Of a stretch of DNA of 64,000 bases, positions 24,401 to 32,773 are shown in pieces. The notes under the pieces were generated by a model. It searched no databases, was not told the origin of the DNA, and was given only the letters and a program-made list of their open reading frames with translations. Position numbers and translations under genes: made by a program. The DNA is from Actinoallomurus liliacearum (GTDB taxonomy: Bacteria > Actinomycetota > Actinomycetes > Streptosporangiales > Streptosporangiaceae). The stretch is taken from positions 124,001-188,000 of the forward strand of contig NZ_BAABHJ010000012.1 of NCBI RefSeq assembly GCF_039542035.1. Direction: 5' to 3'. Position 1 is the first letter of the stretch; each line of letters opens with the position of its first letter.

Positions 24401-25342
24401 ATGATCCGCATCGTCCGTGGCGCCGCCCTCGGCGTGACCGTCGCCCTAGTGCTCGCCGCCTGCGGAGGCGGCAGCGGTGGCAAGAGCGGCGGTAATCCCC
24501 TCGATCAGAAGTCCGGCGGCAGCGGCGGCGCGGGGAGCGTCGTCGTCGGCTCGGCCAACTTCCCCGAGAGCCAGTTGATCGGCGAGCTGTACGCCCAGGC
24601 GCTGGAGGCCAAGGGCGTCAAGGTCACCAAGAAGTTCAACATCGGCAGCCGCGAGATCTACTTCGACCAGGTCAAGTCCGGCGGCATCACCGTGATGCCG
24701 GAGTACAACGGCGCGCTGCTGACCACGTCGGTCGACAAGGCCAGCAAGGCCGTGACGACCGACCAGGTGAACTCCGAGCTCAAGGCGAAGCTGCCCGCCA
24801 CGCTGGAGGTGCTCGACTCCTCCAAGGCCGAGGACAAGGACTCGGTGACGGTCAACTCCCAGACCGCGGCCAAGTACCACCTGAAGTCGATCGCCGACCT
24901 CAAGTCCGTCGCCGGGCAGCTCACGATCGGCGGGCCGTCGGAGTTCAAGACCCGCCAGCAGGGCCTGGTCGGGCTGGAGAGCAAGTACGGCCTGAAGTTC
25001 AAGAAGTTCCAGCCGTTCGACGCCAACGCCCAGACGACGCTGGTCAAGCTGCTGAAGAGCGACAGCATCCAGGCCGCCGACCTGTTCACCACCGACCCGA
25101 CGATCACGGCCAACAAGTTCGTCGTGCTGGAGGACCCGCAGAGCGTCTTCAGCGCGCAGAACGTCACGCCGCTGGTCTACAAGTCCGGCCTGAACGAGAC
25201 CGGCGTGGCCGCGCTGAACGCCGTCTCGGCCAAGCTCACCACCAACGACCTCCTCGCCATGATGACCAAGGTCGTCAGCGACAAGGAGGACGCGAGCACC
25301 GTCGCCAAGGACTGGCTGAAGCAGGCCGGCCTCGGCGGCTGA
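24401..25342 (+). CDS. OpuC/ProX-type substrate-binding lipoprotein
   Basis: A 313-residue lipoprotein (signal peptide with lipobox LAAC, Cys near residue 20), then a Gly/Ser linker and an OpuAC-type binding domain (ANFPESQLIGELYAQALEAKG, PEYNGALL). The family binds trimethylammonium compounds with aromatic residues in the cleft. It acts outside the membrane and feeds the two permeases. The ligand could be glycine betaine, choline, carnitine, hercynine or ergothioneine; context favours the imidazole betaines, but this is unproven. I chose the ATG at 24401, with GGAAGGA 8 bases upstream. Confidence 0.85.
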   Translation: MIRIVRGAALGVTVALVLAACGGGSGGKSGGNPLDQKSGGSGGAGSVVVGSANFPESQLIGELYAQALEAKGVKVTKKFNIGSREIYFDQVKSGGITVMPEYNGALLTTSVDKASKAVTTDQVNSELKAKLPATLEVLDSSKAEDKDSVTVNSQTAAKYHLKSIADLKSVAGQLTIGGPSEFKTRQQGLVGLESKYGLKFKKFQPFDANAQTTLVKLLKSDSIQAADLFTTDPTITANKFVVLEDPQSVFSAQNVTPLVYKSGLNETGVAALNAVSAKLTTNDLLAMMTKVVSDKEDASTVAKDWLKQAGLGG

Positions 25343-25351
25343 CCCGGCAAT

Positions 25352-25381
25352 GCGGCCCCTCGGCGATCGCCGAGGGGCCGC
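25352..25381. terminator. Perfect palindromic terminator of the ABC operon
   Basis: A 30-nt perfect palindrome (arms GCGGCCCCTCGGCGA and complement) lies 9 bp after the binding-protein stop and 22 bp before the AraC GTG. Its central CGGCGATCGCCG also occurs in the terminator at 4894-4923. Confidence 0.65.
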
Positions 25382-25403
25382 GCCAGGGCGAAAGGACGCC
25401 AAG

Positions 25404-26231
25404 GTGAGCGCACGGGAACAGGCGCAGTGGACCAGGACGAGGCTCGGCCGGGGCGGGCCCCGGCTCGACCTGCTCACCGCCCGCTTTGACAAGCACGTCT
25501 ACGCCCCGCACGCGCACGAGGAGTTCACCATCGGCGTCTGCGTCGGCGGTGTGGAGTCCATCGACTACCGCGGCGGCCGCATCCGTACGTGCCCGGGCTC
25601 CATCATCGTTCTGGAGCCCGGCGAGATGCACACCGGCGGCCCCGCCACACCCATCGCCGGCTACGCCTACCTCGCTCTGTACGCCGATCCCACCCTGGTC
25701 ACCGACGGCACCCGCGGCGGCCTTCCGCACTTTCGCGAGCCGCTCCTCGATGACCCCGAGCTCGCCAAGGCCCTGCGCGCCGCGCACATCGACATCGTCC
25801 GCCGCCCCGACCCCCTGGAGGTGGAGTGCCGCCTCCCCTGGCTGCTGACCGCGCTCGCCCGCCGACACTCCACCGCCCGCCCGGCGAGCGACACGGTCCC
25901 GGGCGCCACCCGGATCGCCCACACCGTCCGCGACCGCCTGACCGACGACCTCACCACCCCGCCCTCGCTCACCAGCCTCGCCGCCGAGCTGGGCCTTTCT
26001 CGCTACCAGCTCCTGCGCGCCTTCCGTACGGCGATGGGGGTACCGCCGTACGCGTGGCTCGCCCAGTATCGGGTGGCCAGGGCCCGCGCACTCCTGGAGT
26101 CGGGACTGCGCCCCGGCGAGGTGGCCGCACTCGTCGGCTTCGCCGATCAGGCGCACCTCACCCGGTGGTTCCGGCGGGTGCTGGGGGTGACACCGGCGGC
26201 GTATCGCGCCAGCGTGGCAAGGGCGGCCTGA
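25404..26231 (+). CDS. AraC family regulator
   Basis: A 275-residue AraC regulator with an N-terminal cupin (residues about 20-150, FDKHVYAPHAHEEFTIGVCVGG) and a C-terminal HTH pair (LAAELGLSRYQLLRAFRTAMGVPPYAWL, then ALVGFADQAHLTRWFRRVLGVTP). The GTG at 25404 is preceded by AAGGA. It lies directly behind the betaine transporter operon and ahead of a DMT exporter gene, so it may regulate the exporter (a common LysE/EamA-AraC pairing) or the ABC operon. Confidence 0.85.
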   Translation: MSAREQAQWTRTRLGRGGPRLDLLTARFDKHVYAPHAHEEFTIGVCVGGVESIDYRGGRIRTCPGSIIVLEPGEMHTGGPATPIAGYAYLALYADPTLVTDGTRGGLPHFREPLLDDPELAKALRAAHIDIVRRPDPLEVECRLPWLLTALARRHSTARPASDTVPGATRIAHTVRDRLTDDLTTPPSLTSLAAELGLSRYQLLRAFRTAMGVPPYAWLAQYRVARARALLESGLRPGEVAALVGFADQAHLTRWFRRVLGVTPAAYRASVARAA

Positions 26232-26301
26232 CGCCACCGGACACGCCCCGGGCGCAACAGCGTTCAAGACGGCGCCCGCCGGCCTGGCCGATACTCGCGG
26301 C

Positions 26302-27255
26302 ATGACTGCACGCGGTTGGTTGCTCTTCTCCCTGATGGGAGTCGTCTGGGGCGTCCCTTATCTGATGATCAAGGTGGCGGTGGACGCGGTGTCGCCGTCC
26401 ACGGTGGTGTTCACGCGCTGCGCGCTCGGCGCCGTATTGCTGTTGCCCTTCGCGCTGCGGCAGGGCGGCCTCGCCCGCACCGCGCGGGCGCACTGGCGTC
26501 CCCTGCTGGCCTTCGCGTGCGCCGAGATCATCGTCCCCTGGTTCACCCTCAGCGACGCCGAGCGGCACCTGTCCAGCTCCACGGCGGGCCTGCTGATCGC
26601 GGGCGTGCCGATCGTCGGAGTCGTCGCGGCCCGTTTCTTCGGCGACACGGACCGGCTCGGGCCCCGGCGGGCGGCCGGCCTGACGGTGGGCCTCGCGGGC
26701 GTCGCGGTCCTCACAGCACCACACCTGGCCGGCGGTGACGCCCGCTCGCTGGCCGAGGTGCTGCTGACCGTGCTGGGGTACGCCACGGCCCCGCTGATCG
26801 CCGCCCGCCACCTGAAGGGCGTCTCCTCGCTCCAGCTCACGGCCGCCTGCCTGACCCTGGCCGCCGTGGTCTACGCGCCCGCGGCCGCCGTCACCCGTCC
26901 GTCCGCCATGCCGTCCGCCGAGGTCCTGGCCGCCCTCGCAGGTCTCGGCGTCGTATGCACCGCGGTCGCCTTCGTGGCCTTTCTGGAGCTGATCAAGGAG
27001 GCGGGTCCCGCCCGCGCCACCGTCATCACGTACGTCAACCCGGCGGTCGCGGTGGCGGCCGGGGCGTTGTTCCTGGGCGAACCGCTGACGCCCGGGATCG
27101 TCACCGCCTTCACCCTGATCCTGGCCGGTTCGGTCCTGGCGACGGCGGGTCCCGTCGCCGCCGGAAAGCCGGGCGAAGGTTCCGGTGCGGTCCGTCGGAC
27201 CGATGCGTCGCGCCCGCCCGAGGCCTTGGCCGGCATGGCGGACGAGCCCAGCTGA
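26302..27255 (+). CDS. EamA/DMT family transporter
   Basis: A 317-residue membrane protein with about ten helices in two EamA repeats (LLFSLMGVVWGVPYLMIKVAVDAV at the start, AVAFVAFLELIKEAGPARATVITYVNP in repeat two). The family exports small metabolites or amino acids. It is co-directional with the upstream AraC gene after 70 bp. The last 40 residues are low-complexity. The substrate is unknown. Confidence 0.8.
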   Translation: MTARGWLLFSLMGVVWGVPYLMIKVAVDAVSPSTVVFTRCALGAVLLLPFALRQGGLARTARAHWRPLLAFACAEIIVPWFTLSDAERHLSSSTAGLLIAGVPIVGVVAARFFGDTDRLGPRRAAGLTVGLAGVAVLTAPHLAGGDARSLAEVLLTVLGYATAPLIAARHLKGVSSLQLTAACLTLAAVVYAPAAAVTRPSAMPSAEVLAALAGLGVVCTAVAFVAFLELIKEAGPARATVITYVNPAVAVAAGALFLGEPLTPGIVTAFTLILAGSVLATAGPVAAGKPGEGSGAVRRTDASRPPEALAGMADEPS

Positions 27256-27278
27256 CGGCCGCGTCGAGCCCCTGGGGG

Positions 27279-28181
27279 TCACATCTCGCGGAGCCGGTCG
27301 CGGAGCGTCCGCGCGACCCGGCCCATCAGCGCCTCGGCCTCGGGCTGGTGCAGAGCCGGCACCCGCGACTCGGTGAACGCGGCGACCCCGAAGACGCGAC
27401 CGTCGGCGTGCTCGACCACCCCCACCTCGTGACGGAGGTTGAGGAGCGTGCCGGTCTTGGACGACCAGCGGGCCGCGTCGGACCGGAAGTCCGGTGCGAG
27501 GCGCTGCCGCATCAGGTTGTCGCCCATGAGCTCCCGGACCCGCGCGGCGACGTCCGCGTCGATCTTCGAGGGCGTCCAGAGCGCCTGCAGCAGGTCGAGG
27601 TACGCCCGCGCGGACCCGGAGTTGGCGAGGGTCACGTCGAGCTGCCGGATCCGGTGCCCCCGCCCCGTCGTGCCCGCCTCGATCGCCAGGACGTGGGCGA
27701 AGTGCACGTCCTCCGGCGGGAGCAGTTCGGCCGGCGTCCCGGTCAGCTCCCGGATCGTGTGCCGTACCGTGACGCCGCGCACGCCCAGGTCCTGGAGGAT
27801 CGCGGCGACCTCGGCCGGCGGGGTCAGCGCGAACAGCGCGTCCGTCGCGGCGTTGTCGCTGACGGCCATGCCGAGGTAGAGCAGGTCGTCGACGGCCACC
27901 CGGGTGGGGTGCCGGAAGCGGCTCAGCCCGTTCGGCCCCGGAGACGCCATGCCCGGCTCGATCAGGATCTGCGCGGAGCCGTCGAGCTCTCCCCGTCGTA
28001 CGCGCTCGAGCGTGGCGACGGCCAGCGGGATCTTCACGAGGGAGGCGACCGGGAACTCCAGGTCCGGGTCGATGCCGAGCTCGTCGCCGGAGTGCAGGTC
28101 CCGGACCAGGAACGACCCGCTCAGCCCGCCGTCGTGCAGCGTCCGCCGCAGGTCCCGGATCATCCCCTCGACGCTCGTCAC
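27279..28181 (-). CDS. BlaB-like penicillin-recognising serine hydrolase
   Basis: A 300-residue class A beta-lactamase-fold protein without a signal peptide, so it is cytoplasmic. It has all three core motifs: SLVK (Ser47, Lys50), SDN (Ser106-Asn108) and KTG (Lys240-Gly242). The omega-loop Glu166 equivalent is not obvious, which argues against efficient beta-lactam hydrolysis. It overlaps the LysR gene by 4 nt. The same arrangement (LysR plus cytoplasmic penicillin-recognising protein, divergent from a beta-lactamase) is known as blaA-blaB-blaL in Streptomyces cacaoi, where both proteins are needed for induction. A ligand-sensing role is likely. Confidence 0.7.
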   Translation of the reverse strand: MTSVEGMIRDLRRTLHDGGLSGSFLVRDLHSGDELGIDPDLEFPVASLVKIPLAVATLERVRRGELDGSAQILIEPGMASPGPNGLSRFRHPTRVAVDDLLYLGMAVSDNAATDALFALTPPAEVAAILQDLGVRGVTVRHTIRELTGTPAELLPPEDVHFAHVLAIEAGTTGRGHRIRQLDVTLANSGSARAYLDLLQALWTPSKIDADVAARVRELMGDNLMRQRLAPDFRSDAARWSSKTGTLLNLRHEVGVVEHADGRVFGVAAFTESRVPALHQPEAEALMGRVARTLRDRLREM

Positions 28182-29080
28182 GGTGCCGGTCCTTCCTCGG
28201 GTTCGGGCTCATCGGCGCCCAGGCAGCGGGCGATCTGCGCGCGCAGCCGGGTTCGGAGGCGCTCCGCGTCGTCGCCGATGGCCGCGGCGACGTCGAAGCC
28301 GCGCGACACCCGGACCTCACCGATCGGGCGCCAGCGCAGCCCGAGCTCCTCGGCCTGGTGCGGTGAGCACAGGAGGAGATCTTCCGACGCCACCACCTCC
28401 GCCGTCGCGGCGACGAGAGTACTCGCGACGGCGACCTGCGCGGGCTGCAGGCCGACCGCGTCGCGGACCCGGAAGACACGGTCCCGGATGTGCGGCACGT
28501 CGTCCTCCGGCTGGATCCAGATGCGACGCCGCCCCGATTCCAGGCCGGCCCGGCCCGCCCGGAGGGTCTCCAGGTAGACGGTCCGTACGGCGGGAGCGGA
28601 GACACCGGCCAGCCCGAGGCGCACCGTCCAGGTGCCGTCGTCCGGCGGCATGGCCGTCAGGGCGGCGCGGACCTCCCGGGACCGGACGAGCTCGGCGCGT
28701 TCGCCGGGTGGGGCCGGATGGAAGTCCAGGTAGACGCCCTTGCGGCGCGCCTCGGCGGCGAGCAGGGCCAGGTCGCGGACGGAGCAGACGTCCGGAACGG
28801 CGAGACGCAGGGGACTGAGCCTGGCGCGTTCGGCCTCGTCCTCCATCGCCTCCGCCAGGCGGACCAGGCGCTTGGCCGAGGGCAGCATGTCGCGGCCGAA
28901 GCGCGTGAGCGTGACGTGGCGGGACGACCGGTCCAGCAGGCGCTCGCCGAGATGCTTCTCGAGGGCGGCGATCCGGCGGCTCGCCACCGACTGGGGGACT
29001 CGTGTCGCGGCCGCCCCTTCGGTGAAACTGCCGTGCTCGCTCACGTTGACGAATGCTCGCCACGCCCCGAGGAGATCCAC
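28178..29080 (-). CDS. LysR family regulator (BlaA/AmpR-like)
   Basis: A 300-residue LysR regulator starting at a GTG. The N-terminal HTH is WRAFVNVSEHGSFTEGAAATRVPQSVASRRIAALEKHLG, followed by an effector domain. It is divergent from the class A beta-lactamase gene and overlaps the BlaB-like gene. The divergent promoter holds an inverted repeat. By position and family it is the likely activator of the beta-lactamase, comparable to AmpR or S. cacaoi BlaA. Confidence 0.85.
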   Translation of the reverse strand: MDLLGAWRAFVNVSEHGSFTEGAAATRVPQSVASRRIAALEKHLGERLLDRSSRHVTLTRFGRDMLPSAKRLVRLAEAMEDEAERARLSPLRLAVPDVCSVRDLALLAAEARRKGVYLDFHPAPPGERAELVRSREVRAALTAMPPDDGTWTVRLGLAGVSAPAVRTVYLETLRAGRAGLESGRRRIWIQPEDDVPHIRDRVFRVRDAVGLQPAQVAVASTLVAATAEVVASEDLLLCSPHQAEELGLRWRPIGEVRVSRGFDVAAAIGDDAERLRTRLRAQIARCLGADEPEPEEGPAP

Positions 29081-29090
29081 GAACAGACTC

Positions 29091-29137
29091 TATGCCGTTT
29101 AAGCATTGATCTGCCGGTTTTCGTCTTTGACGGCATA
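29091..29137. promoter_or_regulatory. Inverted repeats in the lysR-bla promoter
   Basis: TATGCCGT (29091-29098) and ACGGCATA (29130-29137) are perfect 8-bp arms 31 bp apart. A smaller LysR-like ATGC-N7-GCAT lies at 29092-29106. The position between divergent lysR and bla starts fits the AmpR-type operator layout. Confidence 0.5.
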
Positions 29138-29193
29138 CGACGACCCTCGGGAGACTCCCGGCCATGACGAACGCACGACAGGAGAAGCGGTCC

Positions 29194-30102
29194 ATGCGCC
29201 TCCGGACTCCGCTCGCGGCGCTCGCCGCCATCGCGCTGGTCCCGCTGACGGGGTGCGGCGCGGCCGACGACGCGGGGGCCGTGTCCGCCATGGCGCCCGC
29301 CGCGACGAAGCCCGCGGCGCAGCGGAACGACCAGGCGTTCCAGAACCTGGAGAAGCAGTACGACGCCCGGCTCGGCGTCTGGGCGATCGACACGGGCACG
29401 GGGAAGGTCGTCGCCTGGCGCGCCGACGAGCGGTTCGCCTACGCGTCCACGTCCAAGGTCCCCCTCGCGGGCACCGTCCTGCGCCAGGACTCGATCAAGC
29501 GGCTGGACCATGTGGTCAAGTACACGAAGGCCGACCTCGTCGCCAATTCCCCCGAGACCGAGAAGCACGTCGACACGGGGATGACCATCCGCGAGCTGTG
29601 CGACGCCGCGCTCCGGTTCAGCGACAACACGGCCGCGAACCTGCTGTTCCGCGAGATCGGGGGGCCGAGCGGTCTCAGTGCCGCCCTGCGGCGGATCGGG
29701 GACCGCACCACCCACCCCGACCGCGTCGAGCCGGACCTCAACACCGCGATCCCGGGGGACGTCCGCGACACGAGCACGCCGCGGCAGTTCGGCACCGACC
29801 TGCGGGCGTACACGCTCGGCCACGTGCTGTCCAGGCCCAAGCGTGACCTGCTCATCGACTGGATGCGGCGCAACACCACGGGCGACAAGGTCATCCGCGC
29901 CGGCGTCCCGGCCGACTGGACCGTCGGGGACAAGACCGGGACCGGCGACTACGGAACGCGGAACGACATCGCCGTGGCCTGGCCGCCGCACCGGGCGCCG
30001 ATCGTGATCGCGGTCCTGTCCACCCGCTCGACCAAGGACGCCACCACGAACGACGACCTCGTCCGCGACGCCGCCAAGGTGGTCGTGGACCGCCTGACCT
30101 GA
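29194..30102 (+). CDS. bla: Class A beta-lactamase (lipoprotein)
   Basis: A 302-residue class A beta-lactamase. A lipoprotein signal (LVPLTGC, Cys21) suggests attachment to the outer face of the membrane. The catalytic motifs are complete: STSK (Ser85, Lys88), SDN (143-145), EPDLN with the general-base Glu179, and KTG (247-249). I start at the ATG at 29194, which AGGAG precedes and which gives a clean signal peptide; an ATG at 29164 is possible. It is divergent from a LysR gene and probably inducible by beta-lactams. It should hydrolyse penicillins; the cephalosporin spectrum is unknown. Confidence 0.88.
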   Translation: MRLRTPLAALAAIALVPLTGCGAADDAGAVSAMAPAATKPAAQRNDQAFQNLEKQYDARLGVWAIDTGTGKVVAWRADERFAYASTSKVPLAGTVLRQDSIKRLDHVVKYTKADLVANSPETEKHVDTGMTIRELCDAALRFSDNTAANLLFREIGGPSGLSAALRRIGDRTTHPDRVEPDLNTAIPGDVRDTSTPRQFGTDLRAYTLGHVLSRPKRDLLIDWMRRNTTGDKVIRAGVPADWTVGDKTGTGDYGTRNDIAVAWPPHRAPIVIAVLSTRSTKDATTNDDLVRDAAKVVVDRLT

Positions 30103-30110
30103 CCGGCCGT

Positions 30111-30158
30111 CCCGCGGACGTCCCGAAACGTGCGGAGACGTCTCGGGACGTCCGCGGG
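30111..30158. terminator. Hairpin terminator between bla and the SnoaL-like gene
   Basis: The 16-bp perfect arms CCCGCGGACGTCCCGA (30111-30126) and its complement (30143-30158) have a 16-nt loop. It lies between convergent genes and probably acts in both directions. Confidence 0.65.
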
Positions 30159-30165
30159 TGCGCGG

Positions 30166-30516
30166 TCAGAAGAAGCCGACCACCCGGCGGATGCGGCCGC
30201 CGGCGAACTCGATCACGTCGTATCCCGTGCCCACCGCCTCGTCCGTCCCTGCCGGGCCGAGCCGCCAGGTGAACAGCGCGGTGTCGTGGTGAGCGCCGAT
30301 GATCTCGCCCAGGCCGAACACGAGGTCGCCGAACTTCTCGTGCGCCGTGCCGATCGCGGCGGAGAGCGCGGCGTGGCCCTCGATGCCGGCGTAGTCCGGA
30401 TCGGAGTAGACGGAGTCCTCCGTCAGGACCTCCTTGATGATCGCGTTCCGGCGGGCCTCGTCCCGCTCGTTCCAGATGCCGAGGTACTGGGTGATGAGCC
30501 GGTTGACGTCGCTCAT
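30166..30516 (-). CDS. SnoaL/NTF2-like protein
   Basis: A 116-residue protein of the NTF2-like cone fold (SnoaL-like), with ITQYLGIWNERDEARRNAIIKEVLTEDSVYSDP at the start, a typical N-terminal pattern. Members are hydrolases, isomerases or ligand carriers. The gene overlaps the MFS transporter's stop by 4 nt (ATGA), so both are in one operon. No catalytic assignment is possible. The operon is divergent from a TetR gene. Confidence 0.7.
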   Translation of the reverse strand: MSDVNRLITQYLGIWNERDEARRNAIIKEVLTEDSVYSDPDYAGIEGHAALSAAIGTAHEKFGDLVFGLGEIIGAHHDTALFTWRLGPAGTDEAVGTGYDVIEFAGGRIRRVVGFF

Positions 30517-31952
30517 GAGCCGATTCCTTCCAGGGTTTCAACGGTGGTGGTGTCCTGCGGCGCGGGGGCCGAGGGACGCTTGAGGATGAGGGCGACGAGG
30601 CCGCCGGCGACCGTGACGGCGGCCGCCGCCCAGCCGGCCGCGTGCAGGCCGTCGAGCAACCGGGCCGGTGCCGGGTTCGCGGGGAGGCCCGCGTTCGCCA
30701 CGGCGACGAAGGCCGCGAGGCCCATGGCCCCGCCGATCTCCTTGGCGGTGGTGGCGAGCCCGGAAGCGACGCCCTGCTCGGCCGGTGCCACGCCCGAACC
30801 GGCGGCGACGAACACCGCGACGAACGCGACGCCGCCGAAGAATCCCCAGATAACACTTCCGGGGAGCAGCGCCCAGAAGGTCCCGTGCGCCGAGAAGCCG
30901 GCGACGAGGGCGCCGATCCCCACGCCGGCCCCGAGCATGCCGACGCAGAGCGTGGTGCGGAAACCCCACCGGCCGAGCATCATCGGCGCCGCCTTCAGCG
31001 CCGCGCCCATGCAGACGAGCGTGAGGGGCAGGAAGGCCAGGCCCGCCTGCAGCGCGCTGTAGCCGAGGACCGGCTGCAGGTAGGTGGTGAGCACGTAGTA
31101 CCCGCCGCCCAGCGTCGCCTGGAAGACGGCGATCACCACCATCGTCGTCGCGAGCCCGCGGTTGCGCAGCAGCCGCAGCGGGACGAGGGGGTCGGGGGTG
31201 CGCCACTCGACGACCAGCAGCAGCGCCAGCAGCGCCGCGCCCGCCACGAGCGCGCCCGCGCCACGGAGTGAGGCCCACCCCGCCTCCGGGCCGCTCGCCA
31301 GGCCGAGCACCAGGAAGGCCGACCCGGCGGTGGCCAACAGCGCCCCCGGCACGTCGAAGGGCGACCGGCCCGCCCGGCGCGGCGGATCCGCCGAAAGCAG
31401 CCGGCGCCCGGCCAGCGCCGCGCCCAGGGCCAGCGGCACGTTGACGAAGAAGACCCACTCCCAGCCCAGGTAGTTGGTGAGGACGCCGCCGAGCAGCGAC
31501 CCCGCCGCCAGGCCCGCGCTGCCCGCCATGCCCCAGGCGCCCATGGCGCGGTTCCGCTCCGGTCCCTCCGGGAAACCGGTGAAGATCAGCGCCAGCGTCG
31601 CGGGGGTCAGCAGGGCGCCGCCGACTCCCTGGACGGCACGCGCGCCGATGAGCACCCCGGGGTCGGCGGCGAGACCCCCGGCGAGGGAGGCCAGTCCGTA
31701 GAGCGCGAGGCCCAGCGTGAACATCCGCCGGGCGCCGAGCCGGTCGACCGCGCGGCCTCCGAAGAGGAGCAGGCCGCCCAGCCCGACGGCGTAGGCGCTG
31801 ACCACCCACTGCACGGACTGGGCGGTGAAGCCGAGCGCCCGGCCGACGTCCGGCAGGGCGACGTACACGATGTTGTAGTCCAAAGCCACGATGAGCTGGG
31901 TGAATGCCAGCAGGGCCAGGCGGAGGCCGGCCCTGTGACGGGACGTTTCCAC
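30513..31952 (-). CDS. DHA2-type MFS transporter
   Basis: A 479-residue transporter with about 14 helices and motif A (AVDRLGARRMF). I chose the GTG at 31952 because GGGAG lies 7 bases upstream; the longer open frame runs back through the promoter region of the divergent TetR gene. The start is followed by HRAGLRLALLAFTQLIVALDYNIVYVALPD, the usual first helix of these proteins. It is in operon with the SnoaL-like gene and probably repressed by the divergent TetR. Confidence 0.82.
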   Translation of the reverse strand: METSRHRAGLRLALLAFTQLIVALDYNIVYVALPDVGRALGFTAQSVQWVVSAYAVGLGGLLLFGGRAVDRLGARRMFTLGLALYGLASLAGGLAADPGVLIGARAVQGVGGALLTPATLALIFTGFPEGPERNRAMGAWGMAGSAGLAAGSLLGGVLTNYLGWEWVFFVNVPLALGAALAGRRLLSADPPRRAGRSPFDVPGALLATAGSAFLVLGLASGPEAGWASLRGAGALVAGAALLALLLVVEWRTPDPLVPLRLLRNRGLATTMVVIAVFQATLGGGYYVLTTYLQPVLGYSALQAGLAFLPLTLVCMGAALKAAPMMLGRWGFRTTLCVGMLGAGVGIGALVAGFSAHGTFWALLPGSVIWGFFGGVAFVAVFVAAGSGVAPAEQGVASGLATTAKEIGGAMGLAAFVAVANAGLPANPAPARLLDGLHAAGWAAAAVTVAGGLVALILKRPSAPAPQDTTTVETLEGIGS

Positions 31953-32040
31953 GATCACGCTCCCTATTCGCCGTCCAATTACTACACGGCGTTCAGACTT
32001 GTCACGCCGAACAGTAGCGCAACGCTGTAGACTGTCAACC

Positions 32041-32757
32041 GTGGGAGAGCAGACGATCAGCCGGCGGGCCCGGCTCCGCGCCGAGACGACCAGGGAGATC
32101 AAGGAGATCGCGCTCCGGCTGATGGCGGACGGCGGGCCGGACGCCATCTCGCTGCGGGCCATCGCCCGCGAGATGGGCATGACCGCAGGGGCGATCTACA
32201 GCTACTTCCCGACCCGCGACGACCTGATCACCACGCTCATCACCGACGTCTACACGGAGCTGGTCGACCGGGCGGAGGCCGCCCGCGACACCGTGCCGGA
32301 GACCGATCCGGGGGGCCGCGTCATCGCCTGGGCCCAGGCCGTACGCGCGTGGGCGCTGGCCAACCCCGAGGGATTCCGGCTCATCTACGGTGATCCGGTT
32401 CCGGGCTACCAGGCACCCGAGGGCGGCGCGGCGAGCGAGGCCGAACACCGCGCCTGTGCCGGGCTGACCGGACTGGTGGCCGCGGCCTGGCCGCGCGCCG
32501 GGGAACTGCACGACGGCGACTACCGATGGGCGGACTTCGACCCGGGCCTGGTCGCCCAGGTCCAGGAGGAGTTCCCCGGCCTGCCCCCCGCCGCGGTCGC
32601 GCTGGCGCTCCGGGTCTGGGGTCGCATGCACGGCCTGGTCGCCCTGGAGATCTACGGCCACCTGAGCCCGCTCGCCAACGACCCGGCGGCCATCTACCGC
32701 GCCGAGATGCGCGACCTCGTCCGCTCCCTCGGCCTCGAACCCCCCGCCGAGGCCTGA
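32041..32757 (+). CDS. TetR family regulator
   Basis: A 238-residue TetR regulator with an HTH at about residues 15-55 (LRLMADGGPDAISLRAIAREMGMTAGAIYSYFPTRDDLI) and a WHG-type C-terminal domain. It starts at a GTG at 32041 with no leader Shine-Dalgarno, so it may be leaderless. It is divergent from the MFS/SnoaL operon and is its likely repressor. It is convergent with rtcB. Confidence 0.8.
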   Translation: MGEQTISRRARLRAETTREIKEIALRLMADGGPDAISLRAIAREMGMTAGAIYSYFPTRDDLITTLITDVYTELVDRAEAARDTVPETDPGGRVIAWAQAVRAWALANPEGFRLIYGDPVPGYQAPEGGAASEAEHRACAGLTGLVAAAWPRAGELHDGDYRWADFDPGLVAQVQEEFPGLPPAAVALALRVWGRMHGLVALEIYGHLSPLANDPAAIYRAEMRDLVRSLGLEPPAEA

Positions 32758-32773
32758 TCGCCGCCGGCCGGGG

